Shown here: one piece after another, positions 1 through 6,048 of the stretch
Layout: every line of letters starts with the position of its first letter
Position numbering within the stretch: the stretch's first letter is position 1
Assembly (NCBI GenBank): GCA_013697465.1
Contig: JACCWU010000238.1
Coordinates: forward strand, 1 to 8,557
DNA from: Actinomycetota bacterium
GTDB lineage: Bacteria; Actinomycetota; Thermoleophilia; Gaiellales; Gaiellaceae
DNA length: 8,557 bases
Direction: 5' to 3'
The notes under the pieces: model-generated
Database searches by the model: none
Told to the model about the DNA's origin: nothing
What the model saw: the letters and a program-made list of their open reading frames with translations, nothing else
Program-made: the position numbers and the translations under genes

Positions 1-159
1 CTTCACCTCGTGGTACTGGAGGCTCAACGACTCACCCGCGCGCACGAAGAGAAGCTTTCCGACGTACTGATCCCCCTCGGCCCAGACGAGCTCCCACCCC
101 CATGGCTTCTCCACCCGCCGCGGCGAAGCCCCGAACTTGGCACGGACGTCCTCACTCAC
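1..159 (-). CDS. Phosphomannose isomerase-type cupin protein, N-terminal part (cut by window edge)
   Basis: The first 53 codons of a gene that runs off the left edge, translated in frame from a GTG at 157-159. The peptide contains VEKPWGWELVWA (residues 16-27), then YVGKLL (32-37) and SLQYHEVK (46-53). This is the pattern of the cupin fold found in type II mannose-6-phosphate isomerases, and the His in QYHEVK would be one of the metal ligands. In many bacteria this cupin is the C-terminal half of a bifunctional mannose-1-phosphate guanylyltransferase/isomerase; here it is a separate short gene directly after the nucleotidylyltransferase. Its GTG overlaps the TGA of that gene by four bases (GTGA), so translation is probably coupled. 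Isomerase activity is inferred from family resemblance. A non-enzymatic sugar-binding cupin is the main alternative, and the missing C-terminus prevents checking the remaining metal ligands. Confidence 0.82.
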   Translation of the reverse strand, partial: MSEDVRAKFGASPRRVEKPWGWELVWAEGDQYVGKLLFVRAGESLSLQYHEVK

Positions 160-1271
160 GAGAAGCGGAGCGCGTCGTTCGGAATCGTCTGGTCTGCGCC
201 GATCCGAAGGCCGTGGTCGAGCGTGTTCCCGCGCCCGAGCTTCACCCCCGGGCCGACAACGGCGAGGCTACGTACCTCGCAGCCCTCGCCGATCTCGGCG
301 TCGTCGCCCACGACGGATCCGACCACCGATGACCCGTCGCCGATCCTCACCCGCGCGCCGACCACGGCGTTCTCGACGAGCGAACCCGGGCCCAGCCGCG
401 AGCCCGCGCCGACCACGGCGAGGCTCCCGACGCGGGCGCCGTTCTCGACGACCGCGCCCGGGCCGACGAAGACCGGCGGGACCAGACGCGCGCTCGGATG
501 CACCTTGGAGCTCGGGTCGACGAGCGTGAAGTCGGCTCCGAGGGCGTCGCCGATCTCCGTTGCGAACGAGCGCTCGAGAACGTCGCGGTGGGCTTGGAGA
601 AACGACTCAGGCGTACCGACGTCGAGCCAATAGCCGTCGAGCGCGATCCCGTACACGCTTCCCTCGTCCGCGAGCCGCGGAAAGACGTCGCGCTCGATGG
701 AGACGGCGCGACCGGTGGGCACGAGCTCGAGCACCTCGGGTTCGAGCACGTACAGGCCCGCGTTGATGAGATCCGTGTCGATCTCCTCCGGGCGCGGCTT
801 CTCCAGGAAGGTCGAGACGCGGCCGTCGGGCGAGAGGCGTACGAGGCCGTAGCGGCTCGGGTCCGCCACCGGGGTCAGGAGGATCGTGGCTTTCGCACCC
901 GTCTTCCGGTGGAAGTCCACGATCGCACCGAGGTCGGCGTCGCGCAACGAGTCCCCGTTCAGCGCGAAGAAGGTCTCGCTCATCTCGCCCGCGGCGAAGG
1001 CGATCCCGCCGGCCGTCCCGAGCGGCTCGTCCTCGACGCGGTAGCTGAGCTCGAGGTCGCCGTAGCTCGATCCGAAGTGCTCCTGGATCTGGGTCGGCAG
1101 GTATCCGCAGGAGATGATTCCGCGACGCACACCGTGGCGGCGGAGATGCTCGAAGGTAAACGCGAGGAGCGGGCGATCGACGAGCGGCAGCATGTCCTTG
1201 CGGATGCGATCGGTGAGAGGACGCAGGCGCGTTCCCTGCCCACCCACCAGAATCACCGCCGGGAGACTCAC
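156..1271 (-). CDS. Sugar-phosphate nucleotidylyltransferase (mannose-1-phosphate guanylyltransferase-like) with beta-helix tail
   Basis: 371 residues. It transfers NMP from an NTP to a sugar 1-phosphate, giving an NDP-sugar and pyrophosphate in the cytoplasm. The N-terminal Rossmann-like NTP_transferase domain (about 4-235) carries the nucleotide loop GGQGTRLRPLT (10-20), Lys25, LGTAGG (84-89), the metal-site NGD (105-107), EKP (157-159), NAGLYV (170-175) and YWLDVGTPESF (214-224). Residues about 250-355 are hexapeptide-like repeats rich in V/I-G, typical of a left-handed parallel beta-helix, as in ManB/GMPP-type and GlmU-type enzymes. Length fits these two-domain proteins. The start is GTG at 1269-1271, preceded by GAGGAG at a 5-base spacing. 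The sugar is uncertain: the PMI-like cupin directly downstream favours mannose 1-phosphate with GTP, while the UDP-glucose dehydrogenase upstream leaves glucose 1-phosphate possible. One oddity is that the usual K-P-M/L after the nucleotide loop reads K-D-M (25-27). Confidence 0.9.
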   Translation of the reverse strand: MSLPAVILVGGQGTRLRPLTDRIRKDMLPLVDRPLLAFTFEHLRRHGVRRGIISCGYLPTQIQEHFGSSYGDLELSYRVEDEPLGTAGGIAFAAGEMSETFFALNGDSLRDADLGAIVDFHRKTGAKATILLTPVADPSRYGLVRLSPDGRVSTFLEKPRPEEIDTDLINAGLYVLEPEVLELVPTGRAVSIERDVFPRLADEGSVYGIALDGYWLDVGTPESFLQAHRDVLERSFATEIGDALGADFTLVDPSSKVHPSARLVPPVFVGPGAVVENGARVGSLAVVGAGSRLGPGSLVENAVVGARVRIGDGSSVVGSVVGDDAEIGEGCEVRSLAVVGPGVKLGRGNTLDHGLRIGADQTIPNDALRFS

Positions 1272-1276
1272 GCGCG

Positions 1277-1282
1277 CTCCTC
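1277..1282 (-). promoter_or_regulatory. Ribosome binding site of the nucleotidylyltransferase
   Basis: GAGGAG on the minus strand, 5 bases before the GTG at 1269-1271. It supports GTG as the true start, and it is the clearest Shine-Dalgarno sequence in the window. Confidence 0.65.
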
Positions 1283-1301
1283 GCCGGCGACGGCTCCCGG
1301 C

Positions 1302-1322
1302 CGGCGGAGCCGGCCTCCGCCG
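1302..1322. repeat. Hairpin-forming inverted repeat in the nucleotidylyltransferase leader
   Basis: A perfect 8-bp inverted repeat, CGGCGGAG and CTCCGCCG, around a CCGGC loop. It ends about 20 bases upstream of the GAGGAG ribosome binding site of the downstream gene. In sequence this G+C-rich such stems can arise by chance, and no function is assigned. Confidence 0.4.
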
Positions 1323-1445
1323 ACGCCTGACGCCGCTCGCGGCACCCGGCGCTCCGGGTCTGTACTACCCGTACTATCCCCTCCGGCCGGGCACCGCGAG
1401 CGACGCCCGAGGAACGCGCGACTGTTCCTGGCTACCACGGGCGTC

Positions 1446-2717
1446 TCACGCGCGCCCGATGCCCTCGTACTCGAACCCGAGCGCACGCAGCTCGTCGGGA
1501 TCGAGCATGTTCCGTCCGTCGACGAGCAGCCGGTTCCGCATCCGCGAGCCGGCCGCGCTCCAATCGAGGTCGCGAAGCTCGGGCCATTCGGTCACGAGGA
1601 CAGCGGCGTCCGCGCCGTCGAGCGCCTCCAGCGCAGAGTCGGCAATCCTCACACCGTCGAGCATGACGCTTCCGTCCGCAACGGGGTCCCACGCGCTCAC
1701 CTCGGCTCCTTCGGCGTGCAAACGGCCGGCGAGGACGAGGCTCGGTGCCTCGCGCATGTCGTCCGTCCCCGGCTTGAAGGCGAGCCCGAGGAGCGCGATC
1801 TTCTTTCCGCGGAGGGGGCCGAGCTTGCGCTCGAGCTTGCCCACGACCCGCCGCTTCTGCAGCTCGTTGACCTCGATGACCGCGTTCAGGAGCTGGAAGT
1901 TGTAGCCCGAGTTCGCAGCGAGCTGCTTGAGCGCAAGCGAATCCTTTGGGAAACAGCTCCCGCCGAATCCAATTCCGGCGCGTAGGAACGAGGGGCCGAT
2001 GCGGCGGTCAAGACCGATGCCCTCGGCGACCTTGAGCACGTCGGCGCCGGTGGCCTCGCACACGTTCGCGATCTCGTTGATGAAGGAGATCCTCGTGACG
2101 AGTGCGGCGTTCGCGGCGAGCTTGATCATCTCGGCGGACGCGACATCGGCACGGATCACTGGCGCGTCGATTCCCTCGTGGAGCCGCTCGACGACATCTC
2201 CGTCGCCATCCTCGAACGCGCCGATCACGATCCGGTCGGGATGCATGAAGTCGCGCACCGCCGTGCCCTCCGCCGTGAACTCGGGGTTCGACACATAGCC
2301 GACGTTGGCGAGCCCGCGGTCGTCGAGCCGGAGCCGAACCGTGCGGCCCGTGCCCACGGGCACCGTGCTCTTCATCGCGAGGACGATTCGGTCGTCCGAG
2401 ACCGGCAGTTCGTCGACCACCGTCCACACAGCCGACAGGTCGGCGTCGCCGGAGTACGTCGGCGGCGTACCGACGGCGACGTAGACCACCTCCGCGCCTT
2501 CCACCGCCTCTGCGACCTCCGTCGTGAACGACAGCCGCTCACGGTTTCTGTCGATGAGCTCGACGAGCCCTTCCTCGTGGATCGGCACCTCGCCTCTGCG
2601 AAGCGCGTCGATTCTCTGCTCGACGATATCGCGCACGACCACGTCATGGCCGAGATCCGCGAAGCACGCACCCGTGACGAGGCCGACGTACCCGGCGCCG
2701 AAGACCGCGATCTTCAC
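1446..2717 (-). CDS. ugd: UDP-glucose 6-dehydrogenase
   Basis: 423 residues. It oxidises UDP-glucose to UDP-glucuronate with two NAD+ in the cytoplasm, supplying an acidic sugar for cell-surface glycopolymers. The N-terminal NAD-binding domain starts at residue 1 with GAGYVG (7-12) and the ribose-binding acid Asp30. SNPEF (143-147) and EMIKLAANA (196-204, with Lys199 and Asn203) lie before the catalytic GFGGSCFPKD (250-259), which holds the nucleophile Cys255. The C-terminal UDP-binding domain includes GLAFKPGTDDMREAPS (311-326). Length and all catalytic landmarks are normal for the UDP-glucose/GDP-mannose dehydrogenase family. The start is GTG at 2715-2717, which gives a protein beginning MKIAVFGAG as expected; the frame stays open far upstream, but only as a shadow of the LCP gene. 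The GTG overlaps the LCP stop as GTGA and no Shine-Dalgarno is visible, so coupled translation is likely. UDP-mannuronate-type relatives are less likely but cannot be excluded. Confidence 0.93.
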   Translation of the reverse strand: MKIAVFGAGYVGLVTGACFADLGHDVVVRDIVEQRIDALRRGEVPIHEEGLVELIDRNRERLSFTTEVAEAVEGAEVVYVAVGTPPTYSGDADLSAVWTVVDELPVSDDRIVLAMKSTVPVGTGRTVRLRLDDRGLANVGYVSNPEFTAEGTAVRDFMHPDRIVIGAFEDGDGDVVERLHEGIDAPVIRADVASAEMIKLAANAALVTRISFINEIANVCEATGADVLKVAEGIGLDRRIGPSFLRAGIGFGGSCFPKDSLALKQLAANSGYNFQLLNAVIEVNELQKRRVVGKLERKLGPLRGKKIALLGLAFKPGTDDMREAPSLVLAGRLHAEGAEVSAWDPVADGSVMLDGVRIADSALEALDGADAAVLVTEWPELRDLDWSAAGSRMRNRLLVDGRNMLDPDELRALGFEYEGIGRA

Positions 2718-4648
2718 TTTTTCGTGCTGCCGAGCGGCTTGAGCCCCTTGGCGATCGCCAGCATGGTCTCGTTCGAGAGCCGGTCGAGGAGCGTGTTGAT
2801 CACCCAGTACCGCGCCTTCGGCGTGTTCAGGACGACCATGTGCAGGTTCGGCCCGTTGTAGTACAGGTCGTAGACCCGTCCCTTGATGCGCCGCGTCAGG
2901 CTTCGGTCGCTGAGCACCGGAGCATCTTCCCAGTCCGTCATCTGGACTCCCCAGTACTCGTTCGAGCCCATGCGGTAGACGAGTCGCACCGCTTTGTGCT
3001 TCTCGCCGGGGTCCGCCCAGTAGACGCGGATCGGAAGCTCGGAGTCGATCCACGAGCTCCGCTCGATCACGCTCGGCACCATGAGCGGGAACGGCACCCG
3101 TGAGCGCTTGTCGCGGAGCAGGTCGCGCGCGGCGCTCGCGCCGGAGACGACGTTTGGGCGCTCCCGCCGCGGGGTCTGGTCGATCGGACCGGAGGCGAGG
3201 TTGCCGTGGAACGTCTGGCCGACCACCACCGTCAGCATCGCGCCGTTCGCGAGCTGGGAGATCGCACGCGGCAGGCGCTTGGTCTCGGCGGACCCGAAGA
3301 GATTGGCAACCCTCCTGGCAGCGGCGCTCGACCGGCGCTGTCCAGGGTCGTAGTAGACCTGGGTTCGGAAGTAGTCGAACGAAGGAGCATTTGCCGGCAG
3401 GCCGTTCGGCGGCGTCAGGATCTGGTAACCGCGCTCGCCGAGGCGGGAGCCGGCGCTCGAGGCGGATCCGGTCACACCGTTTCCGTTGAGCACGGTGATT
3501 CTCGTCTCCCGCGGCGGCGGGGCCGCCTGCTTGACCTTCTGGCCGAGCGCGACGGCCGTCGCCTTCTCGGACGAGTCGACGTCCGGATGCGTGAAGGTCT
3601 GTACCGCCCGCGTGACGTTGGCCGAGTCGGTCGTCAGCTCGTTGATTCCCTCGAGACCCTCGATGCGGGTCTGGAAGACCCGTCCACGCGGGAGCCCGTA
3701 GGCGAAGAGCGCGTACGAGAGAACGGTCTTGCCCGCGACGTTCTGACCTCCACCCTGTGCGACCTCGACGTTGCTCGTGATCGTGTTGACCACCCTGAGG
3801 AGAGCGGTCGACGAGAAGCTCTGCTTGACTTGGTTCTTGAACGCCTTCACGAACTGCTGCTGGCGGGCGACGCGATACAGATCCGAGTCCGAGTGCCGGT
3901 AGCGGACGTAGTCGAGGGTCTCGCGCCCTCCGAGCTTCTGATAGCCGGGCTGGAGATCGATCGTGGCGTACCCGAAGGGACCGCTGCGGTCGTTGAAGTA
4001 CCGGCGGTCGACGTCGATCCACGCTCCGCCCAGGCGGTCGACTATCTGGACGAAGCCGCGGAAGTTGACGGTGATCAGGTAGTTGACGTCCAGGCCTGTC
4101 AACGCCTTCACGGTCTGCAGCGAGCCCTGCGGACCGCACGTCACGTAGGCCTCGTTGATCTTCGCGGAGAACGGAGCCCGACCAGGGCAGCGGATCTCGA
4201 CGAGCAGGTCGCGCGGGAAGGAGAGGAGCGAGATCGAGTCTGTTTCCGGGCCCGCTCGGACGAGCATCATCGTGTCGGAGCGAGAAGGCGCTCCTTTCCC
4301 GTCGGAGAGCCGGTGGTCGTAGCCGACGACGAGCGCAACGGCCGGCTGGCCTGGCAGCGGCACGTCGAGCTGCCGGGCCGCGCGCTTCACCGCCGGAGTC
4401 TTCGCAGCCACGGCGGCGACCTTCTCGTGGAAATAGAGATAGGTGCCGCCTGCGACCCCCGTTGCGAGAACGAGCGCTGCGGCGCCGAGCCAGAGGAGGA
4501 CCTGACCGAGGAAGCCCATGCGGGACCGACTCGGCGGAGCCTGACGATAGACGGTGACGGGCGAAACGGCCCCGGGCGGCAAGACAGTCTTCGCGTTTCC
4601 GTTCGGCGAAGCTGCGCGCCCGAGCCCTCTCTTCAAAGTCGTTCTCAT
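2714..4648 (-). CDS. LCP (LytR-CpsA-Psr) family glycopolymer transferase with LytR_C and an extra C-terminal domain
   Basis: 644 residues, long for the family. LCP enzymes move undecaprenyl-linked glycopolymers onto peptidoglycan at the outer face of the membrane. Residues 1-45 are basic and cytoplasmic; one membrane segment spans about 47-72. The LCP domain (about 102-275) has Asp111, RSDTMMLVR (123-131), SFPRD (143-147, Arg146 and Asp147), KINEAYV (163-169) and the Arg-rich DYVRYRHSDSD plus RVARQQQF (247-266), which are the residues that bind the pyrophosphate lipid and Mg2+. A LytR_C domain (about 381-480) starts TRITVLNGNGV. A further segment of about 125 residues (518-644) is rich in Tyr/Trp and matches no domain I can name. 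The ATG at 4646-4648 has only a weak GAGAG upstream; Met44 is an alternative start just before the membrane segment. The gene overlaps ugd by four bases, fitting a role in attaching a glucuronate-containing wall polymer. Confidence 0.92.
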   Translation of the reverse strand: MRTTLKRGLGRAASPNGNAKTVLPPGAVSPVTVYRQAPPSRSRMGFLGQVLLWLGAAALVLATGVAGGTYLYFHEKVAAVAAKTPAVKRAARQLDVPLPGQPAVALVVGYDHRLSDGKGAPSRSDTMMLVRAGPETDSISLLSFPRDLLVEIRCPGRAPFSAKINEAYVTCGPQGSLQTVKALTGLDVNYLITVNFRGFVQIVDRLGGAWIDVDRRYFNDRSGPFGYATIDLQPGYQKLGGRETLDYVRYRHSDSDLYRVARQQQFVKAFKNQVKQSFSSTALLRVVNTITSNVEVAQGGGQNVAGKTVLSYALFAYGLPRGRVFQTRIEGLEGINELTTDSANVTRAVQTFTHPDVDSSEKATAVALGQKVKQAAPPPRETRITVLNGNGVTGSASSAGSRLGERGYQILTPPNGLPANAPSFDYFRTQVYYDPGQRRSSAAARRVANLFGSAETKRLPRAISQLANGAMLTVVVGQTFHGNLASGPIDQTPRRERPNVVSGASAARDLLRDKRSRVPFPLMVPSVIERSSWIDSELPIRVYWADPGEKHKAVRLVYRMGSNEYWGVQMTDWEDAPVLSDRSLTRRIKGRVYDLYYNGPNLHMVVLNTPKARYWVINTLLDRLSNETMLAIAKGLKPLGSTKK

Positions 4649-4739
4649 AGAACTCTCTCGACGTGGCTACTCATGAGTGACGGGAGCTCTCGAGCCGACG
4701 AGCGCCACCACAGGCGCCCGCCCACGCAGGATACCCGGA
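4649..4739 (-). promoter_or_regulatory. Leader region of the LCP gene
   Basis: A 91-bp gap between the hisC-like stop and the LCP start. It contains a perfect 10-bp palindrome ACTCATGAGT (4669-4678), a short GCGCC/GGCGC stem (4702-4717) and a nine-codon ORF (4645-4674) whose TGA overlaps the LCP ATG. No clear -35/-10 pair is visible, so the palindrome is only a possible operator and the LCP gene may be read from upstream. Confidence 0.3.
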
Positions 4740-5864
4740 CTACCGGAGCGCCGACGCGCTCGCCAGCGCCTCTCCCAGGTACGCAATCTCGTCCGGAGTT
4801 CCTGCGGTGATGCGAAGCGCATTCGGGGCGCCAAACGGGCCGAGCGGGCGGACGATCACACCTTGGCGGAGCAAGGCTTCGTTCAACGCCGGTGCGTCCT
4901 CGAGCTCGACGTAGACGAAGTTCGCAACCGCGGGCTCGACCGGATCGAGCCTGACTCGCCGAAGAGCCTCCTCGAGCAGCGTCATCGCCGCGCGGTTGGC
5001 GTCGCGCCTGCGAGCGATCTCCTCAGCGCCGTCGAGGCTCGCCAGCGCGGCCTCCTGCCCGACGGACGCCACGTCGAACGCACGACGGACCTTGCGGATC
5101 GCGGTCACGATCTCCGCGGGTCCGATGCCGTAGCCCACGCGCATCCCGGCGAGTCCGTAGATCTTCGAGAACGTCCGCAGCACGAGCACGCGCCTCCCTG
5201 CCTTGGCGTACTCCTCGATCGCGTCGGGGTAGTCGGGATCGGATATGTACTCGAAGTAGGCCTGGTCGAGCACGGTGAGGACGTGCTCGGGCACAGCCGA
5301 GAAGTACGCGTCGAGCTCTGCGCGCGTGTTCGTCGTGCCCGTCGGATTGTTCGGGGCGGCGATGAAGACGAGCTTCGTCCGCGGCGTGATGGCAGCCAGC
5401 ATCGCCTCGAGATCGAAGCGATGGTCGCGGAGCGGAACCCGAACGGGAATCGCCCCCTGCTTGAGGGAGTCGAGCACGTAGCTCGGGAACGACGGCCAGC
5501 CTGTGACGATCTCGTCACCGGGATCGAGCGTGGCCAAGGCGAGGTAGCCGATGACCGCGTCGGCGCCGGCACAGACCGCGACCTCCTCGAAGCGAACATC
5601 GTGCCGCTCCGCGAGCTCCCGGCACAGACGAAAGGCTCCGCCGTCGGGATAGCGGTTGAGCTCGAGCGACGCGCGCGCGATCGCGTCGAGCGCGGCCGGA
5701 AACGGCCCATACGGCCCCTCGTTGGAGGCGAGCTTGATGACCCGCTCGACGCCGAGCTCGCGCTGAACCTCCTCGACCGGCTTGCCAGGCTCGTAGGGGA
5801 CGAGGTCCCGGAGGGCAGAGCGGATCAGGTTTGGATCGACGTCGCCGAGGCGGCGACGCGTCAC
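4740..5864 (-). CDS. hisC: Histidinol-phosphate aminotransferase-like PLP enzyme
   Basis: 374 residues, normal for HisC (class I/II fold-type I aminotransferase, cytoplasmic). The expected reaction is reversible transfer of an amino group between histidinol phosphate/imidazole-acetol phosphate and glutamate/2-oxoglutarate in histidine synthesis. Visible landmarks are LASNEGPYGP (45-54), RYPDG (71-75), the PNNPTG loop (171-176), Asp200 and Tyr203 for PLP binding, the Schiff-base lysine in TFSKIYGLAGMRVGYG (Lys234, Arg242) and the carboxylate-binding Arg351 in LRITAG. The start is GTG at 5862-5864 with AGAGG six bases upstream. No other his gene is in the window, and HisC-like enzymes also act on aromatic amino acids, so the substrate is not fixed by context. 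Asn-Glu-Asn-Pro, common in HisC, reads Asn-Glu-Gly-Pro here (48-51). The two hairpin repeats end just upstream of its ribosome binding site. Confidence 0.85.
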   Translation of the reverse strand: MTRRRLGDVDPNLIRSALRDLVPYEPGKPVEEVQRELGVERVIKLASNEGPYGPFPAALDAIARASLELNRYPDGGAFRLCRELAERHDVRFEEVAVCAGADAVIGYLALATLDPGDEIVTGWPSFPSYVLDSLKQGAIPVRVPLRDHRFDLEAMLAAITPRTKLVFIAAPNNPTGTTNTRAELDAYFSAVPEHVLTVLDQAYFEYISDPDYPDAIEEYAKAGRRVLVLRTFSKIYGLAGMRVGYGIGPAEIVTAIRKVRRAFDVASVGQEAALASLDGAEEIARRRDANRAAMTLLEEALRRVRLDPVEPAVANFVYVELEDAPALNEALLRQGVIVRPLGPFGAPNALRITAGTPDEIAYLGEALASASALR

Positions 5865-5870
5865 TCCGCG

Positions 5871-5875
5871 CCTCT
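5871..5875 (-). promoter_or_regulatory. Ribosome binding site of the hisC-like gene
   Basis: AGAGG on the minus strand, six bases before the GTG at 5862-5864. It supports that start. It lies only a few bases from the nearest tandem hairpin unit, so RNA structure could affect access to it. Confidence 0.5.
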
Positions 5876-5879
5876 ACTA

Positions 5880-5955
5880 TGCGCAAGATCGGAACCCGCT
5901 CCCGCGGATCCGATTTCTGCGCAAGATCGGAATCCGCTCTCGCGGATTCCGATCG
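5880..5955. repeat. Two tandem 38-bp palindromic units (REP-like)
   Basis: Both units begin TGCGCAAGATCGGAA, at 5880 and 5918, giving a 38-bp period. The second contains a perfect 13-bp inverted repeat, GATCGGAATCCGC (5925-5937) and GCGGATTCCGATC (5942-5954), around a TCTC loop. The first unit (arms about 5888-5899 and 5904-5914, loop TCCC) has diverged: it keeps ATCGGA/TCCGAT, but one arm is a base shorter and the stem has a mismatch and a bulge. TGCGCA at the head of each unit is itself a palindrome. No T-tract follows on either strand, so a REP-type repeat fits better than an intrinsic terminator. It lies in the gap between the small membrane protein gene and hisC. Confidence 0.85.
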
Positions 5956-6048
5956 CACGAACGCCACGGCGCGCGACAATCCCTGAAGGCGTCCGCTTCG
6001 CGGCCGCGCCGCTCCTTTGCCGCACGGGGTTGCCAGCCGGGACTTGCG
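5956..6048. other. Remainder of the 184-bp gap upstream of hisC
   Basis: No coding region, promoter pair or strong hairpin was seen here. Together with the tandem repeats it forms the break between the E2/E3 block and the hisC-envelope block, so a hisC promoter could lie here, but none is recognisable. Confidence 0.4.

Larger units (their letters stand above)
1272..1445 (-). other. 174-bp intergenic gap between ugd and the nucleotidylyltransferase
   Basis: The only sizeable break inside the envelope gene block. It holds two short palindromes: an 8-bp stem with a 5-base loop at 1302-1322 (arms CGGCGGAG/CTCCGCCG) and a 6-bp stem with a 4-base loop at 1344-1359 (ACCCGG/CCGGGT). A direct repeat GTACTA-CCC-GTACTA lies at 1362-1376. 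Neither hairpin is followed by a T-tract on the minus strand, so I do not call a classical intrinsic terminator. No convincing -35/-10 pair or coding region is visible. The gap could hold a separate promoter for the nucleotidylyltransferase-cupin pair or an untranslated leader. Confidence 0.5.

Noticed and set aside
1268..1486. 72-codon minus-strand ORF in the gap after ugd
   Set aside because: It overlaps the end of ugd out of frame and the start of the next gene, is Arg/Gly/Ser-rich, and has no recognisable feature.
498..1985. Long plus-strand ORF of 495 codons
   Set aside because: It lies antisense to the nucleotidylyltransferase and ugd, is dominated by Arg/Glu/Val/Asp, has no recognisable motif and crosses the intergenic gap. 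It is a typical shadow frame in high-GC DNA.
2718..4139. N-terminal extension of ugd by 474 residues
   Set aside because: The open frame upstream of the ugd GTG is an alternate reading of the LCP gene. Dehydrogenases of this family begin at the NAD-binding motif, exactly where the GTG at 2715-2717 lies.
3206..4810. Plus-strand ORF of 534 codons opposite the LCP gene
   Set aside because: The minus-strand LCP protein has clear catalytic motifs, while this frame has none and shows the compositional bias expected of an antisense frame.
5925..5954. Intrinsic terminator
   Set aside because: The hairpin is strong, but neither strand has a T-tract after it, and the tandem duplication fits a REP-type repeat better. 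A structure-only transcription stop cannot be fully excluded.
5880..5955. CRISPR-like array
   Set aside because: There are only two units, directly abutting with no variable spacers and an internal palindrome filling most of each unit; no cas genes are nearby.
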